64,000 bases of DNA from Mesostigma viride. Its lineage: Eukaryota > Streptophyta > Mesostigmatophyceae > Mesostigmatales > Mesostigmataceae. The position numbers and the translations under genes were made by a program. Positions 32,601 to 46,081 of this stretch are shown piece after piece; the first letter of the stretch is position 1; the number at the start of each line of letters is the position of its first letter. A model generated the notes under the pieces. That model was not told the DNA's origin and did not search any database. It saw nothing but the letters and a program-made list of their open reading frames with translations. The stretch spans positions 2,917,559 to 2,981,558 of the forward strand of contig RPFO01000017.1 in NCBI GenBank assembly GCA_009746045.1. Reading direction: 5' to 3'.

Positions 32601-35600
32601 ACCAGGTGGGGGCGACGGTGGGGGCGACGGTGGGGTGGCAGGTGGCAGGGGGAGGTGGTGGCGGGGGAGGTGGGGGCAGGAGCATCATGCTACTGTGAGG
32701 ATTGGTGGGGAGTTAAGAGCAACTGAGGCAGGGTGGCTTCAATGGGTGAGGAACCGGGGGAGGGACCGCAGCAACTGCTCACGGTGGGAGACCAGGACGG
32801 GAGGGGGAGGGGGGGGGGGAGAGATTAGCACTGTGTGCACGCATGTGACATGCCAAACAGGGATGGCAAAACAGGGGGGGCCCTGTGGGCGATGCGAGAG
32901 GTAAGTTCTATTTTGGGATGAGGTGGGGGGGCAGCAGGCAGTGTCTAGCAACGTGGCCATATAAACGCATGGTCGGGGGCGGGAATTTGTGCAAACCCGA
33001 GATCCAGGGGTTGAGTATGAACGCCAGAGGGCAAAGCGCATGGCAATGTAGAGACCATGACCCACCCAATTCACTTAGGAGTTGGGACACCCTGTGCCCA
33101 CCCTTGGTGCGCGGTTCTAGCTAAAGGCTCACCAGCTCACGTTCGAAACACAGCCTCCTCTTTCTACAGCCATGCCAAGTGCAGCCATAGGCAAGTAGAG
33201 CGAAGCTACAAATGAGAGGGGCAGGGCGGGGCAATGAAGGAGGGAGTGGTGGCTTTTTTGTGTGTGCGCGGGGGGCGGGGGGGGGGGAGGAGACAAGCAA
33301 GTCCTCACAAGCCATGAAAACCACGTGGCACCGACGTCTCCAACTCCATCGCCACATGGCCCAGGCACCCTCGCCGCTGCGCACACAGTTCGCTACTCAC
33401 TGCACCATTCCTGGCACACCTCCTAGCGACACTCACGAGTCGTGGTCATGGCATGCCACGCATTGCCCCACTCACGAGTAGTCGATCATGATGTCCCCAA
33501 ACGTCTCCGAAGGGTTGAACGCCTGCAGGGAGGGGTGGGGGCGGGCCACGACAGGGAAGTGCGTTCATCGAGCGGTTAGCCACGGCACATGAGAAGGGGA
33601 GGATGTTGGCACCCGAGTCGGCATCCCAGGACGCTATCGTTGTGAGAAAAGATATTACTATGTCCATATCGGTACCAGTGTGAGAAAGCACATGCCGGGG
33701 CTTGTTTCTACCAGGCCACAGACAAGGGCGCATGGGGCACGTGGAGCAAAAGCTACAGCAAGGACAGGCGAGAGGAGCATGAGAACCGCTCCGTTAGGGG
33801 TCAGGTAGGGCGTAATGTGCCCCTGCCCCTGTACTCGCACCGTTGCGTCATCATGCCCAGTTCCCAACCCAGCGCACACCATTACATTTAAGTAGGAAGG
33901 TTGATGATATTACATAAAATACCCCATTGCATGCGTCCTCCCCTACCCCCCCGCAAAGTTCCATCCCAATCTGCCCACCCTGATGGGACCACTCCACAGC
34001 TTCAGAGCCTCCCCTCCTCTGTCTCCCCCCCCCCCCCGACCCGCTGTTGCCATACATCCCCGGAAAAGGATTCCCCCTCTCCCCGGCCACACGAACCAGC
34101 GCTACTCCTCACCTCAATCCACGCAAAGGAGCGCGTGTTCTCGTAAGTGGCGAATCCGCCATCCTTGTTCTGGCGACCGCAGCAACACGTGGCAGCAACA
34201 CAAGGCAGCAACACAGGGCAGCAACACAGGGCAGCAACACAAGGCAGCAACACAGGGCAGCCACACAGGGCAGCAACACAAGGGCAGCAACACAAGGCAG
34301 CAACACAAGGCAGCAACACAAGACAGCAACACAAGGCAGCAACACAAGGCAGAAATACAAGGCAACAACACGTGGCAGCGACACACACGCAGCAAGGCAG
34401 CAACACAAAAAACAAGGGGGAGGCATGCCCGCGTTGGCCAAGCCAGCAGCATCAACGGTTGTCGTGAGAACTGCGCCGAGAGGCGGCATAACGGCATGGC
34501 TACGAGATGCGCACAGTGTTGCGGAGGGTTTGTCGTTGGTGTCTGCTGAGGGGAGCAGCAGCAAGCTACTCCTGGTCCCATTGGGAAGGGGAGCACGCGA
34601 TCCACGCAGCCACGTGCTTATTAATTAATTCATTAATTAATCCACGCAGCCACATGGTACAAAAGGGAGACGATGCCAGCCGCCACCCTTTGGTTCACAT
34701 CCTCAGCAGGCTATTCACTATTCAGTGCCCAGATAGTAAGAAATTCGCGTCTTTCACTCCAGGCGAGGTCCGACCTGCAGCTCAGCCTTTGCCCATCTGC
34801 ATGTCAAGGCAAGGTAGGTGAGACCAATGCCGGCACAGCAAACGGCCAGGATGGCTTGAAGAGCCTGAGGATTTTTTGACCGGACAACCGAACCGAACAA
34901 CCAAACCGAACAACCAGACCGAACAACCAAACCGAACAAACAGACCGAACAACCAAACCGAACAACCAGACCGAACAACCAAACCGAACAACCAGACAGA
35001 ACAACCAAACTGAACAACCAAACTGAACAACCAAACCGAACAACCAGACCGAACAACCAAACCGAACAACCAGACCGAACAACAAAACCGAACAACCAGA
35101 CCGAACAACCACACCGAACAACCAGACAGAACAACCAAACTGAACAACCAGACAGAACAATCAAACCGAACAACCAAACCGAACAACCAGACCGAACAAC
35201 CAAACCGAACAACCAGACCGAACAACCAAACCGAACAACCAGACCGAACAACCAAACCGAACAACCAGACCGAACAACCATCGGCTACAACCAGCAGCTA
35301 TCAACCAGTGGCTATCCAAAGAGGTGAGGGCCATCGGCAGTCATCGGGACGCACCTGGTACGACATGATAATGTTGATGGCGTCAAACAGGCGGTCGTCC
35401 GGCAGGTGAGGCCCGACCAACTCCTCCGGCAAACCCGCCAGCACCAGTGCGGCCTGGGCAGTAGGTTACGTATATGTATTCACGTATATGTTATACAGAC
35501 ATCCGTGCGGGTAAGGTCAGGATGCGGCAGCCATGGGCATCGGTGGCAGAAACCAAGGGTCCCATCATCAGCTGGTGTCAACCAGCTCAGGTTTGGTGTC

Positions 35601-38600
35601 AACCAGCTCACCTGAGACATAGAGGGACGTAAGAATGTGATACCAGGAGATACTGACAAGGTATTCTTTGAACCACGAGACTAAGAATGCGATACCAGGA
35701 GATACTAACGAGTATTCTTTAAACCACGAGACTAAGAATGTGATACCAGGAGATACTAACAAGGTATTCTTTGAACCACGAGACTAAGAATGTGATACCA
35801 GGAGATACTGACAAGGTATTCTTTGAACCACGAGACTAAGAATGTGATACCAGGAGATACTGACAAGGTATTCTTTAAACCACGAAACTAAGAATGTGAT
35901 ACCATTAGATACTGACAAGGTATTCTTTAAACCACGAAACTCCCACATTCGGAGCATTGCTTGACCACTGGTTTCCAGCATGTGAGCCGCCAAGGACAGC
36001 ACACCCCATCCTCCATCATGCCTGCGCTTGTGATGTATATCTGGCTTGTTTTATGTTACTTTTTGACGGTGTTGAATGGCGGCTGCAGGACCAAAAACTC
36101 GATAATGCTTGCAAGGGCAACTAGTTACGTCGTAAATGTAACCGCTGCAGACTAACGTGAAGGATCACCCACCACCGACATGACATGGCACCCATGGGAA
36201 ACAGGGCCGTGAGGGTGCCATCAAAGGCCTGTGGTAAGCTAGCACAGCTCTTGCTCCACTGCAATCCATGCATGGTGGCCAGGACAGTTGATAAACAGCT
36301 TCTGGAATTCTGCCACAATTTTCTGACGATGTGGTCATCCAGAGCACATCCTGCTCCTCGCCTCTTCTTCTTAGAAGTTGGAACAACCCCGGCGTGAATA
36401 TGCAGGGATGGTAATATAACATAGCACACCTAAGCGAAATGAGGGTGTTTTCCAAGTATCTCTCTGTTTACAAACCTTCCCTGTACTGCGGTTTCACTTG
36501 GAGAGTTGGAGTGCATTATGGTCAAAAGCCCCCCGTAGTCCGGCGCACAGCTTCCATTCCATCACTAAACGATGCATCGCCGCCAAATAGGTATAGACAT
36601 AGATATGATCCATATATGTCTGGATATAGATACAGACATACTCATATAATACCAGAAAACACCACCAGACATAGAAGTCATCGCCAGATACAGAAGTCAT
36701 CGCCAGATTTAACAATGACACAACAAGGTACATAACTAGTTAACTATGGCCACAAATGTACAAGTTTAACGCACCTTGAGCCCCTCGGACGAGCAGTCGG
36801 AGATGGGCCACCCGTGATCGCGGTTTGAGAAAGGCCATGCGCCCTTGGAGATGTGGCGGTAGAAGTAGTTCATGTCACCGGGGCTGTTCTCTCGCACCTG
36901 CCACGTGGCGATGCGAGAGGCAATGCGATGACCCAGGGGATGCGTGAGGGGACCAAGCGGTGGCAAAGCAAGGCTCAGGAAATGGGGATGGGGGCCATTT
37001 GCAGCCATGGGACAAAGCGTGACGCGGTGGTACCGATCCTGCGACTGCAACCTCCCGAAATGTCCAGGTGCCAGCACGTACGGTGCCGTGCATCCATACA
37101 TCAACCACAATCGAGGAGTCCTGCTGTGCCACGTGGCGATGACAAGGCCAGGAACCCGTCCCCTCGCAGTACGCCCTCACGGGTTGTCGGGAACATTGCC
37201 TCCAATGGGGTCTCGCGTGGCCCGTAGCTACAGTCTACAGCCAGCAGCCGTTGCTCCTGTCGTTGCTACCGCCAGCAGCCGTTGCTACTGTACTGGTGTA
37301 CGGGCAGCTCACAGTAGCAATTGAATGGGTGCTATCAATCCGTGTGCAGAGACACTGCCATCCTGGTCATGTACAGTGCCTGTGCCGTGAAAGCTGCCTG
37401 TGCCAACCATGCAGCATGTTCTTGCGCCCGGCTGCTGGTCTAACACACCACAAGCCACACAAACTCCTCCACACGGACGATACCTGGCCGGCCCCGACAA
37501 CCGAAACAGCTGCACACCCCAGAAAGAGCAGCGCCCCCCGGGCAACCAGGACTCTTGTGGTGCTGTCCGCAAGCAAGTAACGTAAGCAGCGCCAGGCATG
37601 TGCACCCACCCACCTGTGCCTTGTCTATTTGTGCACCCACCCACGTGTGCCTTGCTGATGTAAGCCACGTACTGTCCGCAAGCAACAGATTTAAGAAGCA
37701 TGTAAGAAGCATCCGGCACAAGCATCCCACCCACCTGCGCCTTGTATATCTAATAGTGCACCAGACACAAACCTGGCATGCGCTGTGTGCATGATCCAGC
37801 ACCCACCTGCGCCCGGTCTATTTTTGCGTCCAACCCACCTGCGCCTTGTCAATGTACTTGCTGGCGTTGCTCAGGATGGCGGTCATGGGCTCCTCCATCA
37901 TCCCGCTCGCCGCCACCGCCTGCACCGCAAACGCCGTGTCCCACAGCTGGCTGCCGTTGTAGCCCTGGGGGTTTAAAGCGCCGAGGCATACACAGTATAG
38001 GCCGACGGGAACACAGCGTACGCCCGGCGAGCACGCAGAGCCAGGCAGACAGGTTCCAACCATGTTCACGGTCACCCACCATGGCACCCCGTCAGGCACA
38101 CGCGCATATCGCATGATCCGGCAAACGGGCAGCCAGGCAGATGGGCAGATCCAGCACACCGGCAACGCCCAGGCTGCCATTTGATCGTGCCTTGATGATA
38201 GAAGCCATTAGATAGAAGCCATTAGATAGAAGCCATTAGATAGAAGCCATTACATAGAAGCCATTAGATAGAAGCCATTAGATAGAAGCCATTAGATAGA
38301 AGCCATTAGATAGATGCCATTAGATAGAAGCCATTACATAGAAGCCATTAGAAGCACATGCAGTCGGACGAGGGTGGCTACGGATCCAGAGCAAGGGGAA
38401 TCTCAGGAGCAGCGCGAGGACCTCAAAGGCACACATGTTCTAGGCGCAGCTGCCACAACATGTTCTAGGCGCAGCTGCCAAAAAGGGAAGTCCGGGAACC
38501 CATAGCATCGAGAAGCCTTCCGTGATGGCCCCATACATCCTGATGGTGCCTAGGCGTGGGCATACATGGGCCATATGCACGCTACGTAGGGCTGCTGCTG

Positions 38601-41600
38601 CGGGGGCTGTGCTGCTGTTGCGGTGGCTGCTGCAGTGGCTGCGACGGCGGCGGCGGTGGCGGCGGCGGCGGCAGCGGCGGCGGCGGCAGCGGCAGCTGCT
38701 GCAGAGGTGCCGGCGGTGACTACGAGGATGGGCATGTGCACGCAAACACGTGCCCGCGACATGCACGGATCCATCCATGTGCACAAGCCGTGTAGATAGG
38801 CGTGCAAGGAGTGTGCACGGCGTGCAAATACCTGGATAGGTGTATCAAGGGGACAACCAGCGCAGTCCAGAAATCGGAAGATATATATGGTCAGTTTAGT
38901 TGAGCCTTTCCAATTTTTCCTCATGCACCCACCTGCATCTTCATCCCATCCTCCGCCAGCCACAGGTAGTCCTTGACGCGGGGCAGGTGGCGCTTGAACG
39001 CCTCGCCCTGGGGGTCCTCCAGCCAGCAGCAGAGCATGTTGATCACCTGCAGGGCGGGGGGGGAGGGGGGAGGGGAGCGGGCACAGTGGCAGACAAAGCA
39101 GCAAGAAAATGGGAGGCACTGTCAAATAGGCTGCTAGTATCATTGCAAGGCATCCGAGACCAGATCCACAGTGCAAAGCCCCCAAGCTTAATTAACTCAT
39201 TAATTAATTATTATACACTAATTAAATAATTTATTAAATAACTATCACGTAGACTGAGTCACGCCCCCCCAAGCTTACGAATGGCCATTTCAAGGTACTA
39301 CCCGCGGATGGCTGTGAGGCAGCCTGGCCGTGGCCGCACAAGGATACCCCATTCCAGATAGGACACGCGTTGCCTTTGTGATGTGAGCGCAACCTTTTCT
39401 TGAAAGGGCATGCTCCTACCCTCCCCCCCCTTCTTGCTCTTCCGGCCTGTCCTTGGATTTTATTGCCCTTTCTGCCTGTCCTCCTCTTCCTCTCCTCCCG
39501 CCACTTCCCTCCCTTTCTCTTTTCTCCACATTCCCTCAAGTTAAATAAAAAGATAAATTCATCACCTCGTTGCCGGGCTGATGTCCTACTTCCCCCAAGT
39601 TTCCTTAATGATATACTATTGGGATTTAATTTGCAGTAAGTCACTAATCGTTTCCTTACCTTGTTGACGGGGCCGATATCAACGTATCTCGTGCTCTCGT
39701 CCTCGTAGTGGATGTGCTCCATCACGTGCGCTAGCGCTGACTGCCGCAACTTGTTGAGTGGCCACCGCTGCAGCAGCGGCTCCACCCCCCAGTGGAGCGC
39801 CGCCCACACCATATCCTGGATGAGCGGGTGCGAGTAGTAGAGGTCCTCCTGGTGGCCGCCATGCCATGCCACGATGCGGTGTCGCCGTGCCATGCCGTAC
39901 CAAGCCATGCCGTACCAAGCCATGCCGCACCAAGCCATGCCGTACCAAGCCATGCCGTACCAAGCCATGCCGTACCAAGCCATGCCGTACCGTGCCATGC
40001 CGTACCAAGCCATGCCGTACCAAGCCATGCCGTACCAAGCCATGCCGTACCGTGCCATGCCGTACCAAGCCATGCCGTACCAAGCCATGCCGTACCAAGC
40101 CATGCCGTACCAAGCCATGCCGTACGAAGCCATGCCGTACCAAGCCATGCCGTACCAAGCCATGCCGTACCAAGCCATGCTGTACCAAGCCATGCCGTAC
40201 CAAGCCATGCCGTACCAAGCCATGCCGTACCAAGCCATGCCGCACCAAGCCATGCCGTACCAAGCCATGCCGTACCAAGCCATGCTGTACCAAGCCATGC
40301 CGTACCAAGCCATGCCGTACCAAGCCATGCCGTACCAAGCCATGCCGTACCAAGCCATGCCATACCAAGCCATGCCGTACCAAGCCATGCCGTACCAAGC
40401 CATGCCGTACCAAGCCATGCCGTACCAAGCCATGCCGTACCAAGCCATGCCATACCAAGCCACGCCGTACCAAGCCATGCCGTACCGTGCCATGCCGTAC
40501 CAAGCCATGCCGCACCAAGCCATGCCGTACCAAGCCATGCCGTACCAAGCCATGCCATACCAAGCCACGCCGTACCAAGCCATGCCGTACCGTGCCATGC
40601 CGTACCGTGCCATGCCGTACCAAGCCATGCCGTATCAAGCCACGCCGTACCAAGCCATGCCGTACCAAGCCATGCCGTACCAAGCCATGCCGTACCAAGC
40701 CATGCCGCACCAAGCCATGCCGTACCAAGCCATGCCGTACCGTGCCATGCCGTACCAAGCCATGCCGTACCAAGCCATGCCATACCAAGCCATGCCGTAC
40801 CAAGCCATGCCGTACCAAGCCATGACAGGTATAGACAAGGTACATGAGGGATGATGGCGTGGGTGACGTCAGCAGCTTTGGGGCAGGGGGGCCAAAGCGC
40901 GCTAGCATCTGCATGAATGTGTTGCAAAAAGTGAACAAAATGCTGGCACCCACACGGGCGTTGGGCGTTGTATGAATACCTGAAAGATGCTGATGAGACG
41001 TCGAGAGGCGATCGCGCTGACAAGGTATCGAAACATCTTAGCCACTAACACAGACGTCTCTTAACCTCCCTACATTTTCGAACCCCCCTTTTTGTTCTGT
41101 CCAATCCGCATGGGGCATCGGATCCCTGCGCAGAATCAGATTACACAAAAGTCGCGAATGCGTGTAGATCTAGTCACAACGCAAAGCGCAGAGCTTCTTC
41201 TTATTATGTCGACCTGCGCACAGCCGATGGCCGATAGGGCAGGCAAAGTGGAACGCAGATGAAGATGCAACACAAGGTCGAGTGCGTGACATGGCGCATC
41301 TGCAACGCCTCACCTTGGCGCATCGGTTGCGCGTGCTGTTCCAGTTAATGCTGGCGTACGGCTCGGGGTACAGCTCCGAGCGCAGCGCCTGCGTGAGGGC
41401 GGTGGGCGCGCCCGTGCCGCGCCGCCCGTAGACGTAGCTCATGGGCAGGTAGACCATGCGGCAGTGGCACCAGAAGCGGCCTGTGTGCATAAGGAACCAA
41501 TCACGCAAATGGCACGGGGGTGACAACCCAGGGAGGGTCAGTGTGTGCGCGGCGGACGCCAACAGGGGCGGCATGGCAACGACCCGTGGCAGTGGGGCAC

Positions 41601-44600
41601 TTGCCCAGAACATGGGGGAGAAGGGGGCGGAGAGGGGGCATCGTTCGTCGACATGTGGCTTGCAAAGCAGCGAATCCGTAGGGGGAGGCGACGGGGGGGG
41701 AAGGGCAGAAAGAATGGATTGCAAACTGGGCGAAGCGAGAGGAAAATACATAAGGACCACACCCACCCGGTGGAGGGCAATAGGGAACACGGCACACCCA
41801 TCGCCTGCTCACATGCAGACCTATGAAATGTGGCTATACGCCGTCACGACTCCACAAACAAGGTGCGGTCCTTCTGGGCAAACGGATGCCACGACCAGAG
41901 GTGTGTCACGTGCCAAATCACGCACGGTAACAAAACCCAAGCGGTGGAGCGGTAACACCGAACAAACGTCCAGTAGGGGCAGCCAGGGCGCTCGCACATG
42001 AGGGCATGATAGGCCACACGGTGCCGTTGTTCCTGTAGAGGCAGCAGGGGCGCACACTTGGCTTTGCGTCAGCCACCCCTCGCGGAGGGGTAGGTCCCCA
42101 AGTTCTACTAGGGCATGATGTGCCACGACATCATGCCCTACGTGTGAGCGTCCTGGCTGCCCTTGCTGCCTCTATAGGAACAACGGGGGCCGTGCGAGCA
42201 CACAGTACCTGTGTGCAGTGGGATGAAATAGGGCAGTAGGGTGCAGTGGGATGAAATAGGGCAGTAGGGTGCAGCGGGATGAAATAGGGCAGCAGGGTGC
42301 AGCGGGATGAAATAGGGCCGTACCTGGGTGCAGTGGGATGAAATAGGGCAGCAGCCACATTTCGGGTGGCATCGGGTTGATGCCGACCCACTCATACACG
42401 CCCAGCACCTGCGCATGTGCCAGAACGACGTGACGTGGGAAACGGTTACAAACGTGGTGCATAAAAAATGGTGTCTGGGTTAGGACGATGACGACGATCG
42501 CTTGGGAATAAGCGCCACAGGATGTGTTGGATGGCAGTATGAGGGAGGATATCAGATGAGGGGAGCTGCGAGCAGAAGCAACCTCTCCATCACGACCTCT
42601 TCGTTGTCGCGTGTCAGCAAGTTCCCTGAGCCACATCCGTGCCAGAGAGCTATGCATGCATGCATGCTCCTACCAACCACCTACTATCTCTCCCTACTAT
42701 CTTTCCCAATAGGTGCATGCATGCTCCTACCGACCACCTACTATCTCTCCCTACTATCTTTCCCAATAGGTGCATGCATGCTCCTACAAACCACCTACTA
42801 GCCCTCCCTACTATCTTTCCCAATATGTGCATGCATGCTCCTACGAGACAACCACTGACGAAAGGACGCGCTGAAACGGACATTACATCCGGGTGCTCGT
42901 GGGGTGGGACACTGCTTCCCACAGCTTCCCAGAAAAAATTATCCGCTCGCTGTAGATGGATGCAAGTGAATGAACACACTGAACCAAACCACTCCTGCCC
43001 GCCCCCACGCACGAAACAACCAATAGGCTACCCCAATACCTGTCCTGATCTGGTCCTCTGGCGGCCGCCCTTTGCATCCCCTTCACCATCATTACAACCT
43101 ATGAAATTGCCCCAAAGCATCGTGCAAGCAAAACCATGTGGCTGCTGGACCATTCCATTTGCGCAACCAACAACCCTTCTCCCCTTCCTGCTGTTGCCCG
43201 CCCACGACCCTCACCGCCCCCCCCTGTCCCCTCAATCCATCCACAAAATCCACATCTGCATATGCATATCCTAAAAAACCTAATTATAGACAAATTAACC
43301 CCGCACATGAAAAGCAAGCAGCCCATCTCCAGCCCACCCACGACCACCCACGGCCGCTGGCCCAGACAGATTTAGCGCGGCCACCAGAGAACTATTATTG
43401 CAAAAGAAACTTCAGGGAATGATTACTTCTAAGACAGTTCCGTGGCGAGTGTACCCACCGCGAGCCAGAACTTTCCCCACGAGGTGATCCCCGCCGCCCC
43501 GCCCTTGCTGTTGATCCACGCACGGCCACGTGTCATCGCGGGCTCGTCGCTGTCGCTGGGGCCAAACTCCTTGCAGTCGTCATCGGGGCCCACACCCAGC
43601 AGGCGGAGGGTGACGTAGGACAGCACCGAGCCGAACATGGTGGAGTGGCCCTCGATGTGGAGACCCCAGCCGCCATCACGGTTCTGCGGGCAGGTCAACA
43701 TGGGTGTGACGTTAGTCGGTAAAAAGGTTCTGGAGCCGAGGATGTGTCATGGTGGGTGAGGGTGCGACTCAGGGAAGGCATGCAGGTTAAAGAGGAGGCC
43801 CACCACAAGCGCACATACAGGGCCTAAAAGCGCTTGTGCCCTGTGGCCCATCCAAGAAGGTAGTTAACTCATTGATAGGCTATTCATGGATAGGCTATTC
43901 ATTGATAGGCTATTCATTGATAGGCTATTCATTGATAGGCTATTCATTGATAGGCTATTCCATGGAATGGAAGTTTACAGTAGCACCGCTGTATGAAGTT
44001 TACTCCATGGAACATACTGTGCCCAGCACTTGGCAGTGTCCCGTTGCCTCCCAACGGAATCATGGGCTTGCTATGTGACCTGATGAACGGATGGATCCGC
44101 AGGGTCTAGCCAGGAGGGCGGACAGAGCTGCAGGGCAGGAGCGAATGCCACCCATTCTTGTGCCGGGGCGAACAGGAAAGAAGAGCTATGGCTGCCCTTG
44201 TGGGGCATGGGGGGCGCACGTGGGCGAGAACAAGGCAAGCGGCGGGGTGGAAGCAAGGAAGGGTACAGCGGGCAGCAGGCGCAGCGAGACTACCTGGAAA
44301 AACTAGCAAACCCTGGCTGTTTTTTGCCTGTAAAATGCCAAATCCAGGTTTGATTTGCCGGGTTTGATTTGAGTCCCCAAAAGAATTGTTCACGATTTGT
44401 TTTAGCCACCACGGTATGGGCTACCCTGCCATGATACCTGGTGCATACCTGGTGCGCACAAGAGCCTGGTCCCCCGCCACCCTACCTGGTGCGCGAACAG
44501 GTAGCGCCGCATCTCGCGTATGTGGTGCTCCGACAGCACCTGGCGCAGGGCCCCTGAGATGTACAGCACGATGACCTGGGGGGCGGGCCAGGGGGGGACG

Positions 44601-46081
44601 GGGCGGTGGTAGGGTCGGGTACGGCACGCAGGCATGTGGCGCCCAATCCGTGTCGCAGACCATGACATGCCGTCATGAGCATGGTGTAGCGTGGCGGAAG
44701 GACAACTAATTGCCCCGTGTAGTACATACTGGTGTACTGGAGTATGCCGCGCGGTATACACCATAGAGGCAAAGGATGCCACGGGGGTGTGACGTCACGT
44801 AGCAGAAGGGCACCATAAGGCCCCGTGAGAAAACAAAACCACTTTAACAGGAAGCACAGACTTTTACAGGGAACACAGCCAGTGTGAAGTGCATCAAAAA
44901 CGCTCCCCCATGACCTGGGTTGAGCAGGGGGGTGAAGGTTGGGCAAGGAGGGGGGGAGGAGGGGGGCGATGAATCTGGATGAAGGGCATGAAGTGCCTGC
45001 TGGATTCCTTATACCTCCACGAGAATGGTGAATGTTGTACGCGGCGCATATACACTGGTCCAAACAGTGACCGCGGGCCATAACCCAACGCGCCATTTGC
45101 CTTGCCTGCAAGTTGGGAATCCCAGGCGGATGGGAGGGAAGGAGGCCCGCCAACAGACACGTGTCCTGGAGCAAGCGATATGCACGTTTGCTGGAGCAAG
45201 GCCAGCACCCATGTTTGCTGGAGCAAGCAGTGTGCATATTTGCTGGGGACACGTTCCACCGAAATGCCTTGGAGGGAAGGACGATGATACACGCAACAGA
45301 TCATAATGATTACAATAGAACAATGACACAATAGATTACAAGATGATGGTCAAGCAGATTAGCCCCAACACAACAGATAGTAACGCGTAGATAGCAACAC
45401 AGTATCAAACCCCACATCCTCACCAGGCCAGGCATCAGGAACATCGGGCCGCCATAATCGCCCGGGAAGTGGCCGCTGTCGCACTGCAGGGTGGAATAGA
45501 AGCCACACGCACGCAGGAGAGAATTCTCGACAACTGCCTTCGGGACGGGCACGCCGGTGTCCTTGGTATTTTTCTCTCGCACCGCTGGCTCCTTGCACAC
45601 AGGAGGCAGAGGGCGGTCCTTCGCGGCCTGCCAGAAAAGGGTGAGATGAGCGACACGTAGATGAGCCTTTCACGCATGCCCCCCAGTGGTTGCTTACAAT
45701 ATTGCCAATTATATACTATAATGCCTATCAATACATTCCACACAGACGTGCAGGACATGGGAGCCGGCTAGACATATTGTAAATGGGCAGAAGAATTTCC
45801 GCCTAACAGCCAGGACACGACTTTCATCCACCAAGCAGTGGCCAGCAGGCCAAGGCAGGTACCTGTAGCCGGAGCAGCATATCAGAGCTGTGCTTCTTCT
45901 CGTGGCGATTGCTCCAGAAAAATGCCCGGGCCTTTTCAACTGCTTCCTTCTCTGCCTGGCTCCCTAGGGCAGGGTCGAAATCCCATACCTGTCGGCCACA
46001 GAAGTCGTTAAGGGTCGTCAGGTAGGGGCTCGCGAGCCCCGGACCGACACCAGTCTCCTTGCTGTTTTTAAATCTCCACAT
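29669..46081 (-). CDS. CAS1: cycloartenol synthase (oxidosqualene cyclase)
   Basis: Cyclises 2,3-oxidosqualene to cycloartenol, the first committed step of plant and algal sterols, at the ER. Seventeen exons, 779 aa: 46081-45863, 45627-45424, 44575-44486, 43683-43459, 42408-42324, 41480-41314, 39848-39660, 39046-38933, 37964-37839, 36897-36775, 35453-35355, 34169-34113, 33522-33476, 32418-32275, 31710-31533, 30626-30462, 29776-29669. All are GT-AG and phases agree throughout. Landmarks in order: [20 protein letters not shown] start, [105 protein letters not shown] end. The catalytic Asp (residue 507) sits in DCSSE, a variant of DCTAE. Tyr 433, His 501 and Ile 505 correspond to Arabidopsis Tyr410, His477 and Ile481, which specify cycloartenol rather than lanosterol. 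Introns carry many minisatellites. Confidence 0.97.
32462..32590. repeat. 18-bp minisatellite, CAS intron 13
   Basis: About seven copies of GATGGTAACCAGGTGACG with G/T variation at one position. It begins about 40 bases from the exon 14 acceptor. Confidence 0.9.
34180..34405. repeat. 13-bp minisatellite, CAS intron 11
   Basis: About seventeen variants of GCAGCAACACAAG, starting within about 12 bases of exon 12's acceptor. Confidence 0.9.
34878..35282. repeat. 13-bp minisatellite, CAS intron 11
   Basis: About thirty-one copies of AACAACCAAACCG alternating with AACAACCAGACCG, giving a higher-order 26-bp pattern; ends about 70 bases short of exon 11. Confidence 0.95.
35628..35942. repeat. 52-bp tandem repeat, CAS intron 10
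   Basis: Six copies of a 52-bp unit (TAAGAATGTGATACCAGGAG … GGTATTCTTTGAACCACGAGAC). Confidence 0.95.
38196..38357. repeat. 14-bp minisatellite, CAS intron 8
   Basis: Eleven to twelve copies of ATAGAAGCCATTAG with two variant units (ACATAGAAG, AGATAGATG). Confidence 0.95.
39886..40826. repeat. 15-bp minisatellite, CAS intron 6
   Basis: About 62 copies of CCAAGCCATGCCGTA, with variants such as CCGTGCCATGCCGTA recurring in blocks. The array comes within about 40 bases of the exon 7 splice acceptor. All six frames stay open through it, because the unit is a multiple of three and has no stop in any frame. Confidence 0.98.
42209..42352. repeat. 28-bp repeat spanning end of CAS exon 5 and start of intron 5
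   Basis: Five copies of GGTGCAGTGGGATGAAATAG+GGCAGYAG. One copy (42324-42352) is the coding 3' end of exon 5 and four lie in the intron. The most distal copy again ends in CACTGCACACAG|GTACTG on the minus strand, a potential second 5' splice site at 42209. Confidence 0.9.
42654..42846. repeat. 57-bp tandem repeat, CAS intron 4
   Basis: Three and a half copies of a unit beginning TGCATGCATGCTCCTACC and containing CTACTATCTTTCCCAATAGG. Confidence 0.95.
43866..43966. repeat. 15-bp minisatellite, CAS intron 3
   Basis: Six copies of TTGATAGGCTATTCA. Confidence 0.95.

Noticed and set aside
39234-41023. Long ORFs of 320-464 codons on both strands (MAWYG, PCRTK, SHAVP repeats)
   Set aside because: All six frames of the 15-bp minisatellite are open, so the ORFs carry no coding signal; only 39660-39848 (-) is exon.
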